A DNA stretch of 64,000 bases, taken from NCBI RefSeq assembly GCF_041514305.1, contig NZ_JBGMWH010000003.1, forward strand, positions 310,001-374,000, in the 5' to 3' direction. Below are positions 33,201 to 41,324 of this stretch, in pieces. Each line of letters starts with the position of its first letter. Within the stretch, counting starts at the first letter, position 1. The position numbers were made by a program, and so were the translations under genes. Under the pieces are notes generated by a model. It was not told the DNA's origin. It saw only the letters and a list, made by a program, of their open reading frames with translations, and made no database searches. Source of the DNA: Salinarimonas chemoclinalis (lineage in GTDB: Bacteria > Pseudomonadota > Alphaproteobacteria > Rhizobiales > Beijerinckiaceae).

Positions 33201-35420
33201 ATGTCCGACGCGTTCACCGCCCTCGCCGCGCTCGTCGCTCTCGGCGCCCCCATCGTCGCGGGGCCGGTGGGCGTCGTGGACGCCAAGCCCGTACTGGCGC
33301 TGCACGGGACGGAAGCGGCGGGCGCCTCCCGCTCGATTGCGATCGCCTACCGGGGTGGCGAGATCGCGGGCCGACTCGGCGTCGACCGCGCCACGATGCG
33401 CTACGCGGATCTGCCGGATCCGTTCGTCGAGGCGCTCGTCGCCGTCGAGGACGCGAGCTTCGAGCGGCACATGGGGCTCGATCCCGCCGGCCTCGGCCGC
33501 GCCGTGATCGGCGCACTCGGCGGCCGCTCCGACGCCGGCGGCGGATCGACGCTGACCCAGCAGCTCGCCAAGAACGCGCTCGTCGGCGATTCGGCGACGC
33601 TCGAGCGCAAGGTCGCCGAGGCGATCGTCGCGGTGATGACCGAGAGCGTCGCCACCAAGGACGAGATCATCGAGAGCTACGCCAACGCGGTCTATTTCGG
33701 CCGACGCTCGGACGGCGCCGCCAATGCCGCGCGCAACTGGTTCGGCCGCGACTGGGACGCCCTGACGCTGCCCGAGCACGCCTTCCTCGCCGGCGTGCTG
33801 CGCGCGCCCTCGGGGCTCGACCCGCTGCGCAGCGCCGATCGGGCGAAGGCCCGGCGCGACCACGTCCTCTCCCGCATGGCCGAGGTCGGATTCATCGACG
33901 CGGCCGCGCGCGACGCGGCGCAGGCCACCGCGATCGCGGTGGCACCGCCGCCGCCGCCGCCCCGCGCCGGCCCCGCGCCCGCGGATCCCGACTACTGGGC
34001 GCTGTCGGAAGCCCGCCGCTTCCTGGGCACGGGAACCTATCTCGACCAGCCGGCCGACCGGCCCTTCGTCACCACGATCGAGGCCGACGCGCAGGCGATG
34101 GCGCAGCGCGCGCTCGACGCGGTGCTGGAGCCGGCGAACCGCCGCCTGCCCGATGCGCCGCTCGGCCGCGTGCCGGAGCGCGTGCTCGAGCGCGCCGCGG
34201 CGAACCCCGACGCGCTCTGGCTCGCCGCGGACCGCGTCGTCGCCCGCCTGCCGGACGGCTTCCTGAGGGTGATCGCGGGCCCGAACGGCCCGATCGTCGA
34301 GCCGCGCGACCCCGTCGACACGACCGGCGCCACCGCGGCCGACGCCCCCGCCCCCGCCGTGCCGGAGCTCCCCCGCGGGGCGCAGCTCGGCGACGTCTTC
34401 GTCCTCCTCCCCGACGGCGAGGTGCAGGGCCGTCCGCGGGTCCAGGGCGCGCTCGTCGCGATCGACCTCGCCACCAACGAGGTGATCGCCTCGGTGGGCG
34501 GGAGCCGCAGCTGGGCGAGCGGCTTCGACCGCACCCGCGCCCAGCGCCAGCCCGGCTCCGCCTTCAAGCCCTTCGTCTGGCTCGCCGCCCTGGATGGCGG
34601 CGTGCGGCCGCAGGACTGGGTGCTCAACGGCCCGATCACGGTCGCGGTGGGCAACGAGGTCTGGTCGCCCGGCAACTACGACGGCGGCGGCGGCAGCTAC
34701 ACGCCGGTCTTCACGGCGCTCGAGCGCAGCTACAACCAGGTCGCCGCCCGCCTCGCGATGCATGTCGGCATGGAGGAGGTGCGCCGCGTCGCCGTCTCCG
34801 CGAGCCTCTACCCGCCCGACGAGCGCGGCCTGCTCTTCCCCTCGGCCTCGATCGGCGCGGTCGAGACCTCACCCTACCGGATGGCGCTCGGCATGGCGGC
34901 GCTCGACCCGCGCAGCAGCGACATCACGAGCCGCGAGAACCTCGAGGATCTCGAGCGCATGATGCGCGGCGTCGTCCTGCGCGGCACGGCGGCGGGCGCC
35001 TTCTCCAACGGGCCCGACGGCGTCATCGGCAAGACCGGCACCTCGCAGGAGCACCGCGACAACTGGTTCGTCGGCCGCACCGGCGATCTCGCCTTCGCCG
35101 TCTGGATCGGGCGCGACGACGATCGTCCGCTGCCCTCGATCAACGGCCGGCGGGCGACCGGCGGCTCCTTCGCGGCGCCCGTCGCCGCCTCCTTCCTGCG
35201 CGAGGCCCGCGCCGCGGGCATCACCACGGCGACGATCGACGCGCCGCTCTTCGCCGCCGAGGCGATGCCCTACTGGCTCGCCCCCGAGCCCGAGCCCCAG
35301 CCGGAGCCCGAGCCCCGCGGCGGAGGGGGCTGGTGGGCCGGCCGCTTCGACGGCCAGCGCGGCGACCCCTATGCCGGCGCCGCGCCGGCGGATGCATGGA
35401 GGCCGGGTTGGGCCCAATGA
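33201..35420 (+). CDS. Class A penicillin-binding protein (transglycosylase/transpeptidase)
   Basis: Bifunctional peptidoglycan synthase of 739 residues anchored by an N-terminal hydrophobic segment (about 3-23). The GT51 domain has catalytic Glu83 in VEDASFERHMGLDP and GGGSTLTQQLAKN, ending near 240. A Pro-rich linker (PPPPPPRAGPAPADP) follows. The transpeptidase domain has S453-AF-K456 (QPGSAFKPF), S510-Y-N512 and K611-T-G613 (GKTGTSQEHRDNWF). The C-terminal tail is Pro/Glu-rich and ends in Gly/Trp-rich repeats. It is shorter than E. coli PBP1A and lacks extra domains. The stop overlaps the start of the next gene (ATGA, 35417-35420), so the two are translationally coupled. Confidence 0.92.
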   Translation: MSDAFTALAALVALGAPIVAGPVGVVDAKPVLALHGTEAAGASRSIAIAYRGGEIAGRLGVDRATMRYADLPDPFVEALVAVEDASFERHMGLDPAGLGRAVIGALGGRSDAGGGSTLTQQLAKNALVGDSATLERKVAEAIVAVMTESVATKDEIIESYANAVYFGRRSDGAANAARNWFGRDWDALTLPEHAFLAGVLRAPSGLDPLRSADRAKARRDHVLSRMAEVGFIDAAARDAAQATAIAVAPPPPPPRAGPAPADPDYWALSEARRFLGTGTYLDQPADRPFVTTIEADAQAMAQRALDAVLEPANRRLPDAPLGRVPERVLERAAANPDALWLAADRVVARLPDGFLRVIAGPNGPIVEPRDPVDTTGATAADAPAPAVPELPRGAQLGDVFVLLPDGEVQGRPRVQGALVAIDLATNEVIASVGGSRSWASGFDRTRAQRQPGSAFKPFVWLAALDGGVRPQDWVLNGPITVAVGNEVWSPGNYDGGGGSYTPVFTALERSYNQVAARLAMHVGMEEVRRVAVSASLYPPDERGLLFPSASIGAVETSPYRMALGMAALDPRSSDITSRENLEDLERMMRGVVLRGTAAGAFSNGPDGVIGKTGTSQEHRDNWFVGRTGDLAFAVWIGRDDDRPLPSINGRRATGGSFAAPVAASFLREARAAGITTATIDAPLFAAEAMPYWLAPEPEPQPEPEPRGGGGWWAGRFDGQRGDPYAGAAPADAWRPGWAQ

Positions 35421-37036
35421 CCGGTTCGTCGTCGTCCACCCGCGCCGCGCGCCTCGCGGGCGTGGCCCTGATCGCGCTCGCGCTCGGTGCGGGGCTCGCG
35501 CCGCGCTCCGCCGCCGCGCAGGCGGTCGCCCCGCAGATCGTCCAGCAACCTCCGCCGCAGGTGCTTCCCCCCGAGCGCGTCGAGGTGCCGGAGGTGGTGC
35601 TCGGTCGCTTCCTCTCCCGGGCCCATCCCCTGCTCGAGCGCGCGACCTGGTCGAGCGTGGCCTGGGACGGCGGGCCCCTCGCCGTGCGCCTGCCCTCCGA
35701 CCACCCGCTCGGCGACGGCACCGGCGGCGACGTGCAGCGGATCGCGCCGGACCTCACCGCCAGCGGCCTCTCCCTCTCGATCGGCTGGCGCGGCACGCGG
35801 CTCGCCGCGGCGAACGCCGCGCTCGTGGGCGAGCACCTCGTGCTCGAGGGCTTCACGCTGGAGAACGAGGCCGGCACGCTCGGCGCCGATCTCGTCGTCC
35901 TCTCCGACGAGGCGCTGCGCTCGCTCGGCGCCGCCGCCACCGGCGTGCTGCCCGAGGCCCCGGCGCCGTCGGACGTCGTGATCGAGGACGTCGCCATCGA
36001 GATTCGCCGCGGCGTCGACGATCCGGCGCGCGGCAGCTTCGCCTCGCGATTCTCCGCCGAGCACCTCGTGCTCGACGGCCTCGTCGCCCGCACCGTCGAG
36101 GCGGGTGAGGACGCGCCCGGCATCCCGACGCTCGACATCGCCGGTTTCGGCGCGCGGGGCGTCTCGGGCAGCGCACGTTTCGCCGGCGCGGCCGAGTTCA
36201 CCCTCGGCAGCCTGGCGCTCGAAGGCTCGCCGCGCAACCTCACCCGGGTCGCGCAAGCCGCTCTCGGCCTCGCCGACGCGCCCGAGGACGCCGCGCGGCT
36301 GTTCTCGCTCGCCTTCGAGGATCTGCTCTTCCGCGCCCGGCGGCCGGGGGCCGAGCCGGCGGTGTTCGTCGCCGAGTCGGGCGGCGTCTACGTCAACCTC
36401 GGCTCGTCCGCCTCGCGGGCGCGGCTCGACCTGCGCGGCGCGCGGGCCTCCGCCACGCTCCTCGCCGGGACGCCGATCGAGGAGCAGGCGCGCACCATCG
36501 CCGCCTCCGCCTCCGCGCAGGGGCTCGACGCGGCGGGGCTCGAGGGCGGCCCGCATCTGGGCCTCGACGTCGCCGCCGACGCGGTGCTGCGCCCCGGGCG
36601 CCTGCGCCTGCGTCTCGTCTGCCTCGACGCGCCGGGCCTCGCCGACGCGACGGCCGAGCTCGATCTCGACGTCGCCGAGGATCTCGACCTCTCCGCGCTC
36701 GGATCGCGCGATCTCGCCCGGGCCAGAGCACGCACGATGTCGCTCGCCGTCGTCGATCACGGCCTCGCGGATCTGGTGCGCACGCTCGCGGGCCGGTCGA
36801 TGTCCGAGATCGCGGGAGACGTCGCGGCGTCGGTCGTCGCGGAGGTCGCGGGCCTGCCGGAGGCGGTCGCACGGCTGACCACCGCGCCGCTCGTCGGCGC
36901 GGTGCGCACCCTCGAGGAGGAGGGCTCGCTCGCCGCGAGCTCCCCAACGGCAGCCCCCGTCCCGCTCGCCGCGGCCGGGCTGCTCGCCTCCGCCGGCACG
37001 GCCGAGCCCGACGATCTCGGCGTCTGCGGCCGCTGA
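35417..37036 (+). CDS. Exported protein of unknown function coupled to the PBP gene
   Basis: I do not recognise this 539-residue protein. It begins with a signal peptide (RLAGVALIALALGAGLAPRSAAAQA), then a Pro/Gln stretch (QIVQQPPPQVLPPERVEVP). The rest alternates hydrophobic and charged residues in short strands (LVLEGFTLENEAGTLGADLVV, AEFTLGSLALEGSP, ARLDLRGARAS, LDLDVAEDLDLSAL), resembling the beta-rich repeats of AsmA-like or lipid-transfer-type envelope proteins; this likeness is weak. The C-terminus turns Ala-rich. The ATGA overlap with the PBP gene implies matched synthesis and a role in the envelope, perhaps with peptidoglycan synthesis. Confidence 0.75.
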   Translation: MTGSSSSTRAARLAGVALIALALGAGLAPRSAAAQAVAPQIVQQPPPQVLPPERVEVPEVVLGRFLSRAHPLLERATWSSVAWDGGPLAVRLPSDHPLGDGTGGDVQRIAPDLTASGLSLSIGWRGTRLAAANAALVGEHLVLEGFTLENEAGTLGADLVVLSDEALRSLGAAATGVLPEAPAPSDVVIEDVAIEIRRGVDDPARGSFASRFSAEHLVLDGLVARTVEAGEDAPGIPTLDIAGFGARGVSGSARFAGAAEFTLGSLALEGSPRNLTRVAQAALGLADAPEDAARLFSLAFEDLLFRARRPGAEPAVFVAESGGVYVNLGSSASRARLDLRGARASATLLAGTPIEEQARTIAASASAQGLDAAGLEGGPHLGLDVAADAVLRPGRLRLRLVCLDAPGLADATAELDLDVAEDLDLSALGSRDLARARARTMSLAVVDHGLADLVRTLAGRSMSEIAGDVAASVVAEVAGLPEAVARLTTAPLVGAVRTLEEEGSLAASSPTAAPVPLAAAGLLASAGTAEPDDLGVCGR

Positions 37037-37071
37037 GGCGGTCCCGCCGCCGGGACGGTCGATCCCGCGCC

Positions 37072-37584
37072 TCAGTCGAGCGCCAGCCCGAACGGGACGC
37101 CTTCCCAGGCGTCCGCCCCGCGGCCGATGGCCGCGACGGCGTCGACCATGCGTCCGCGCCGCCCGAGCAGGTCGTCGGCGACGGCGACGATCCGACGGTT
37201 GGGCGTCGCCATCGGCGAGGCCGCCCGCAGAGCCCGCGCGATCGCCGCCTCGTCGCGCTCCGGCGCGAGGGCGCAGGCGGCGACGAAGGCGCTCGCGGTC
37301 GAGCGGCTGATCCCCGCCCAGCAATGGATCACCATCGGCGCCGCGCGATCCCATGCGCGCACGAAGTCGAGGAAGGGCGCGACGTGCTCGACGCCTGGCA
37401 GCACGTGCCCGTCCATCGGCTCGACGATGTCGCTCATGAACAGCGTGAGGTGGCGATCCGCGGCGATCGCCGCGGGGCGCGACGGCGGCGTCCCCACGCC
37501 GACGAGCGTGACGAGGTGCGACGCGCGCGTCGCGTCGACGGTCTCGTCGAGGCGGGAGAGGGGGCAGACCTGCAGGTACGGCAT
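37072..37584 (-). CDS. Dual-specificity-type protein tyrosine phosphatase
   Basis: Small cysteine phosphatase of 170 residues. The P-loop HCWAGISRS contains catalytic Cys88 and Arg94 (CX5R), preceded by PMVI. A candidate general acid Asp lies upstream in MSDIVEPMDGH. The short length and loop resemble bacterial DSP-like phosphatases, some of which control exopolysaccharide or act on phospholipids. It faces away from the porin gene and converges on the PBP-coupled gene. Target unknown. Confidence 0.8.
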   Translation of the reverse strand: MPYLQVCPLSRLDETVDATRASHLVTLVGVGTPPSRPAAIAADRHLTLFMSDIVEPMDGHVLPGVEHVAPFLDFVRAWDRAAPMVIHCWAGISRSTASAFVAACALAPERDEAAIARALRAASPMATPNRRIVAVADDLLGRRGRMVDAVAAIGRGADAWEGVPFGLALD

Positions 37585-37910
37585 GGCCGAGAGGGATCGC
37601 AGCGGCGCGCGCGGCTGTCAACGGCCCGAGGCCGAGGCGAGGCCGAGCCGAGGCAGAGCCATGGCCGAGCGCGAATGTGGCGGAATGGTGAACGGTCCGT
37701 AAAGAAACCGGGGCCGAGGAGCCGGCGTATTCGTCGTTGCCTTCTTTTCGACACGAAGTCGCCGGCAAGACGGCGCGAGTATGTTTAACCGATGATTAAG
37801 TTGCATAAATACAACGTGCTGCATCAATGCTTCGGTAACCGGTCCGCGCGACTTTCGCGGCACGGGACTTCGCGCTATGTGTCCGTCATCCCATCAAGAG
37901 GACCAACATC
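37585..37910. other. AT-enriched non-coding region upstream of the porin gene
   Basis: 326 bases between the phosphatase and the porin gene. The first part holds a purine-rich run of GAGGC/GAGCC units (37620-37660). The segment 37730-37845 is markedly richer in A/T and includes the CtrA-type box at 37785 and the CATAAATAC string at 37805, a possible -10. CCGCG (37845) and CGCGG (37857) could form a small hairpin in the leader. GAGG at 37898-37901 is the porin RBS. Confidence 0.55.
37785..37799. promoter_or_regulatory. CtrA-type binding site, TTAA-N7-TTAA
   Basis: TTAACCGATGATTAA is a perfect match to the CtrA consensus, in a genome where TTAA is rare. It lies 112 bases before the porin ATG, within the probable promoter. 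CtrA is the cell-cycle master regulator of alphaproteobacteria and controls several outer-membrane protein genes. Confidence 0.6.
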
Positions 37911-38582
37911 ATGTATCGCCTGCTCATCGCCTCCACCGCGCTCGTCGCGTTCTCGGCGGTCGCCGTCGCGGCCGACCTGCCGTCCCGGACGCAGCCGGCC
38001 CCCTTCGTTCCCTCCGCGCCCCCCTCCTTCACCTGGTCCGGCTTCTATGCCGGCGTGAACCTCGGCTATGCCTGGGGCGACTTCACCGGCCGGACCGGCG
38101 GCGCGCTCTACGACGAGGGTGACGGCTTCGTGGGCGGCGGCCAGCTCGGCTTCAACGCCCAGTTCGGCCAGTTCGTCGCCGGTCTCGAGACCGACCTGCA
38201 GTGGACGAACTTCGAGGGCGGCCCCGTCGTCCCGGGCGCGCTCGCCGGCACCATCAGCGAGGCCCACCTCGACTACTTCGGCACCGTGCGCGCGCGCGCC
38301 GGTATCGCCCTCGACCGCACGCTCGTCTTCGCCACCGGCGGCTTCGCCTACGGCAGCGCCGACGTGACCGCGATCGTGGGCGGCCGCACCTTCTCCGACG
38401 ACCAGACCCATTGGGGCTGGACGCTCGGCGGCGGCGTCGAGCACGCCTTCACCAACAACCTGACCGCCAAGGTCGAGTACCTCTACACGGACCTGGACAA
38501 CGAGACCTACAACCTCGACGTCCAGCGCAAGGCCGGCGTCGAGTTCTCCACCGTCCGCGCGGGCCTGAACTACAAGTTCTGA
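37911..38582 (+). CDS. Outer-membrane beta-barrel protein (Omp25/Omp31-like porin)
   Basis: 223-residue eight-stranded barrel protein. Signal peptide MYRLLIASTALVAFSAVAVAA is cleaved before DLPSRTQPAP. The mature protein has the family's FTWSGFYAGVNLGYAWG at the first strand, repeats of alternating aromatic/polar strands, GGGVEHAFTNNLTAKVEYLYTDL near 190, and the terminal FSTVRAGLNYKF with the C-terminal Phe needed for barrel assembly. GAGG is nine bases before the ATG. A strong terminator follows and a CtrA-type box precedes, so it is a single-gene unit, probably highly expressed. Confidence 0.93.
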   Translation: MYRLLIASTALVAFSAVAVAADLPSRTQPAPFVPSAPPSFTWSGFYAGVNLGYAWGDFTGRTGGALYDEGDGFVGGGQLGFNAQFGQFVAGLETDLQWTNFEGGPVVPGALAGTISEAHLDYFGTVRARAGIALDRTLVFATGGFAYGSADVTAIVGGRTFSDDQTHWGWTLGGGVEHAFTNNLTAKVEYLYTDLDNETYNLDVQRKAGVEFSTVRAGLNYKF

Positions 38583-38608
38583 TCCCGCGTCCCGGTCCGG
38601 GACGCACG

Positions 38609-38640
38609 ACGCCCCGCCCTCCCGACGGAGGGCGGGGCGT
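38609..38640 (+). terminator. Intrinsic terminator after the porin gene
   Basis: Perfect 14-bp stem, 38609-38622 with 38627-38640, loop CGAC, followed by TTCTCGTTCGCGTTCTCG, a moderately T-rich tail. It begins 27 bases after the porin stop. Confidence 0.85.
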
Positions 38641-38683
38641 TCTCGTTCGCGTTCTCGTGGGGGTTCTCGCGGGGCGCCGGCGC

Positions 38684-39550
38684 TCAGGCGCTCGCGAGCG
38701 ATCCGTCCCGGGCGAGCGCGATGTAGACCTCGCGCAGGCGCCGCGCGACGGGACCCGGCGTGCCGGCCCCGACCGTCCGGTCGTCGATCTTCACGATCGG
38801 CATCACGAAGGCGGAAGCCGAGGTGTAGAAGGCCTCCTTCGCCCTATGCGCCTCCTCGACGCTGAACAGCCGCTCCTCGACGACGAGCCGCATCTCGCGG
38901 GCGAGGTGCATCACCGCCGTGCGCGTGATCCCCGGCAGGATCGCGTTCGACAGAGGCCGTGTGACGAGCCGGTCGTCGGCGGTGAGGATGAAGGCGGAGG
39001 AGGAGGAACCCTCCGTCACCATGCCGTCCTCCACCATCCACGCCTCGGCGACGCCGGCGCGGGCGGCCTCCTGCTTGGCGAGCACCTGGGCGAGGAGCGC
39101 CACCGACTTGATGTCGCGGCGCTTCCAGCGCAGGTCCGGCACGGTGACGACGGCGACGCCCGTCTCCGCCGCGGGTGCGCCGAGGATGCGCTTGGCCTGC
39201 GTGAACATCACCACGGTCGGGGTGGTGCCGGCGGGCGGGAAGGCGAAGTCGCGCTCGGCCACGCCGCGGGTCACCTCGATGTAGACGAGTCCCTCGCCGA
39301 GGTCGTTGCGGCGGGCGAGCTCCCGCATCAGCGCCATCCACTCGTCGGAAGAGTAGGGGTTCGCGATCTCGATCTCCCGCAGCGACCGGTCGAGCCGCGC
39401 GAGATGCGCGGGCGCGTCGACCAGCTTGCCGTCGACGAGGGCGGCCACCTCGTAGATGCCGTCCGCGAACAGGAAGCCGCGGTCCATGATCGGGACGCGC
39501 GCCTCCTCGTAGGGGACGAAATCGCCGTTGAGGAAGACGGTACGGGACAT
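38684..39550 (-). CDS. D-amino-acid transaminase-like class IV aminotransferase
   Basis: PLP enzyme of fold type IV, 288 residues, matching D-alanine aminotransferase. MSRTVFLNGDFVPYEEARVPIMDRGFLFADGIYEV is the family N-terminus (quoted here by its key turns DRGFLFADGIYE). The catalytic lysine is Lys148 (RRDIKSVALL), and the phosphate-binding turn follows VTEGSSSSAF and LPGITRT. Likely converts D-Ala and 2-oxoglutarate to pyruvate and D-Glu for peptidoglycan; branched-chain or aminodeoxychorismate activity is less likely. It diverges from a DapA-family gene. Confidence 0.87.
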   Translation of the reverse strand: MSRTVFLNGDFVPYEEARVPIMDRGFLFADGIYEVAALVDGKLVDAPAHLARLDRSLREIEIANPYSSDEWMALMRELARRNDLGEGLVYIEVTRGVAERDFAFPPAGTTPTVVMFTQAKRILGAPAAETGVAVVTVPDLRWKRRDIKSVALLAQVLAKQEAARAGVAEAWMVEDGMVTEGSSSSAFILTADDRLVTRPLSNAILPGITRTAVMHLAREMRLVVEERLFSVEEAHRAKEAFYTSASAFVMPIVKIDDRTVGAGTPGPVARRLREVYIALARDGSLASA

Positions 39551-39675
39551 CGGGGCTGGGCCTCTTCTCGTCTGTGGGGTCGGTCGCGACCACACCACGG
39601 GGCGGGCGCCTCCTGCAAGCGGGCCGAAACGCGCATGGGTGTGGGTGCGCTTGCGCGCCCGTCTCCCGCGCCCTA

Positions 39676-39714
39676 GCGTGCGCGCCCGATCCCACACGCC
39701 GAGGCGTGCGCGCC
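39676..39714. repeat. Direct repeats in a divergent promoter region
   Basis: The 11-mer GCGTGCGCGCC occurs at 39676-39686 and again at 39704-39714, 28 bases apart start to start. Nearby GTGTGGG (39639-39645) is complementary to CCCACAC (39691-39697). These lie between the aminotransferase and the DapA-family gene and could be operator sites. Confidence 0.4.
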
Positions 39715-39748
39715 GGAGCCTCGACCCCGCCACCAGGAGCCGCCCCCC

Positions 39749-40684
39749 ATGCTCGACGCGTCCGCGAAAGGCGTCTACGTCATCGCCCCGACCCCCTTCC
39801 ACGCGGACGGTCGCGTCGACGAGGCCTCGATCGACCGGATGACCGACTTCTTCGTCGGGGCGGGCGCCACGGGCATCACGGTGCTCGGCATGATGGGCGA
39901 GGCGCCCAAGCTCGACGCCCAGGAGGCGCTCGCGGTCGCGGCGCGGGTGATCGCGCGTGCGCGCGTGCCGGTCGTCGTCGGCGTCTCGGCGCCCGGCTTC
40001 GCCGCGATGCGCGGCCTGACGAGGGCCGTGATGGACCAGGGGGCCGCCGGCGTGATGATCGCCCCGCCCTCCGCGCTCAAGACCGACGACCAGATCGTCG
40101 GCTACTACGCCAACGCCGCCGAGGCGATCGGCACGGACGTGCCGTTCGTGATCCAGGACTATCCGCTGTCCACGGGCGTCGTGATGACGCCGGGCGTGAT
40201 CCGCCGGATCGTCTCGGACAATCCCGGCGCGGTGATGCTCAAGCACGAGGACTGGCCCGGTCTCGACAAGATCTCGACGCTGCGCGGATTCGAGCGCGAC
40301 GGGTCGATGCGCCGGATCTCGGTCCTGTGCGGCAACGGCGGCATGTTCCTCGACTTCGAGATGGCGCGCGGGGCCGACGGCGCCATGACCGGCTACGCCT
40401 TCCCGGACATGCTGGCCGACGTGGTGCGGCTGTCCGCGGCGGGCGAGCGCGACGCCGCGCACGATCTGTTCGACGCCCACCTGCCCTACCTGCGCTACGA
40501 GCAGCAGCCGGGCGCGGGGCTCGCGGTGCGCAAGTACGTGCTGATGCGCCGCGGCATCATCGCCGACGCGACGCTGCGCAAGCCCGGCGGCGGCGTCTCG
40601 GCGCAGGCGAAGGTGGAGGTCGATCTCCTGCTCGCCCGCCTCGCGCGGCACGACCCGCGCGCCGGGGACCTGCGCCCGGCCTGA
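39749..40684 (+). CDS. Dihydrodipicolinate synthase-family aldolase
   Basis: TIM-barrel class I aldolase/lyase of 311 residues. The Schiff-base lysine is Lys165 (VMLKHEDWPGL) and Tyr138 (IQDYPLS) is the proton relay. The N-terminal KGVYVIAPTPFHADGRVDEASIDRM and GATGITVLGMMGEAPKL are typical, but GMMGEAPKL replaces the GTTGE motif of true DapA, and the KxxE region differs, so lysine synthesis is unlikely. Relatives act on sugar acids, hydroxyproline or aromatic pyruvate adducts. The substrate is unknown. Divergent from the D-amino-acid transaminase-like gene, which suggests a shared catabolic or regulatory link. Confidence 0.8.
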   Translation: MLDASAKGVYVIAPTPFHADGRVDEASIDRMTDFFVGAGATGITVLGMMGEAPKLDAQEALAVAARVIARARVPVVVGVSAPGFAAMRGLTRAVMDQGAAGVMIAPPSALKTDDQIVGYYANAAEAIGTDVPFVIQDYPLSTGVVMTPGVIRRIVSDNPGAVMLKHEDWPGLDKISTLRGFERDGSMRRISVLCGNGGMFLDFEMARGADGAMTGYAFPDMLADVVRLSAAGERDAAHDLFDAHLPYLRYEQQPGAGLAVRKYVLMRRGIIADATLRKPGGGVSAQAKVEVDLLLARLARHDPRAGDLRPA

Positions 40685-40690
40685 TCCCCG

Positions 40691-40715
40691 CCCGCGCGGG
40701 AACCGCGCCCGCGGG
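40691..40715. terminator. Possible bidirectional terminator
   Basis: CCCGC (40691-40695) pairs with GCGGG (40711-40715), enclosing GCGG (40696-40699) paired with CCGC (40703-40706). It lies between two converging genes. No T tract. Confidence 0.3.
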
Positions 40716-40756
40716 ATCTGGGTCCGCCGGCCGCCGACGTGCCTCTCGCGACGGCG

Positions 40757-41119
40757 TCAGTGCCGCGGCAGAGCGGCGAGGATCGCGGCCTCGTGGTAGG
40801 GCTTGGCGACGAAGCGCGCGCCGCGCAGGCTTTCCGGCAGGTCGCTCGGACGCGCGGCCGAGACGAAGGCGAAGGGCACGCCGCGCTCGTCCAGCGCCTC
40901 GGCGACGCCGAAGCTCTTGCCGTCGGTGAGGTCGATGTCCAGCAGCGCGAAGTCGACCGGCGCGACGTCGACCTGCGTCGCGAGCATGCGGCGCGCCGCG
41001 GCGGCGCTGTCGCAGACGCCGACGACCTCGTGCCCCTCGTTCTCGACGATCGCCTGGAGATCCAGGGCGATCAGCGGATTGTCTTCGCAGATCAGGATAC
41101 GCACGCTCACATCGCTCAC
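40757..41119 (-). CDS. Single-domain response regulator
   Basis: 120-residue CheY-like receiver without an output domain. Acidic pocket CEDN near 9-11, phosphoacceptor Asp61 (ALLDIDL), Ser in FVSA and the lysine in FVAKPY. The GTG at 41119 is preferred because GAGG lies eight bases upstream; the sequence here is a triplicated GTGAGCGAT/GTGAGCGTG unit, so starts at 41128 and 41110 are also possible. A longer frame to 41260 would cross the inverted repeat at 41215. It follows the TadG-like gene and receiver-first kinase on the same strand, so it may receive phosphate from that kinase. Confidence 0.82.
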   Translation of the reverse strand: MSDVSVRILICEDNPLIALDLQAIVENEGHEVVGVCDSAAAARRMLATQVDVAPVDFALLDIDLTDGKSFGVAEALDERGVPFAFVSAARPSDLPESLRGARFVAKPYHEAAILAALPRH

Positions 41120-41214
41120 ATCGCTCACCTCGTCCCGCCCCTCGTCGCCGGCGGCGGGACGCCTCTCCATGGAACCGTCATGCGGGCCCAACCGGCGGCG
41201 CGGATCGCGGTTCC

Positions 41215-41249
41215 CGATCGTTCGAGCTTTAGGCGAAGTCGAACGATCG
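41215..41249. repeat. Perfect 11-bp inverted repeat upstream of the response regulator
   Basis: CGATCGTTCGA (41215-41225), 13-base spacer, TCGAACGATCG (41239-41249). It lies 96 bases upstream of the response regulator start and downstream of the TadG-like gene. It may be an operator or a transcript hairpin; no T tract follows on either side. GGAAC on the minus strand at its edge is followed after 16 bases by GGTT, close to the EcfG promoter pattern. Confidence 0.6.
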
Positions 41250-41252
41250 TAG

Positions 41253-41267
41253 TTAACCATCTCTTAC
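41253..41267. promoter_or_regulatory. CtrA-like site, TTAA-N7-TTAC
   Basis: TTAACCATCTCTTAC matches TTAA-N7-TTAA at seven of eight positions and contains the favoured TTAACCAT half. It lies directly beside the inverted repeat at 41215-41249. Confidence 0.45.
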
Positions 41268-41324
41268 TGCACAGATCGCTCACGACCGAGGATCGTCGGC
41301 AGATGTTCAGGACGATATGCCGCT

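Noticed and set aside
41188..41216. EcfG-type promoter pattern (GGAAC-N16-GGTT) on the minus strand
   Set aside because: The -10 element differs from CGTT and the match overlaps the inverted repeat; too weak to call.
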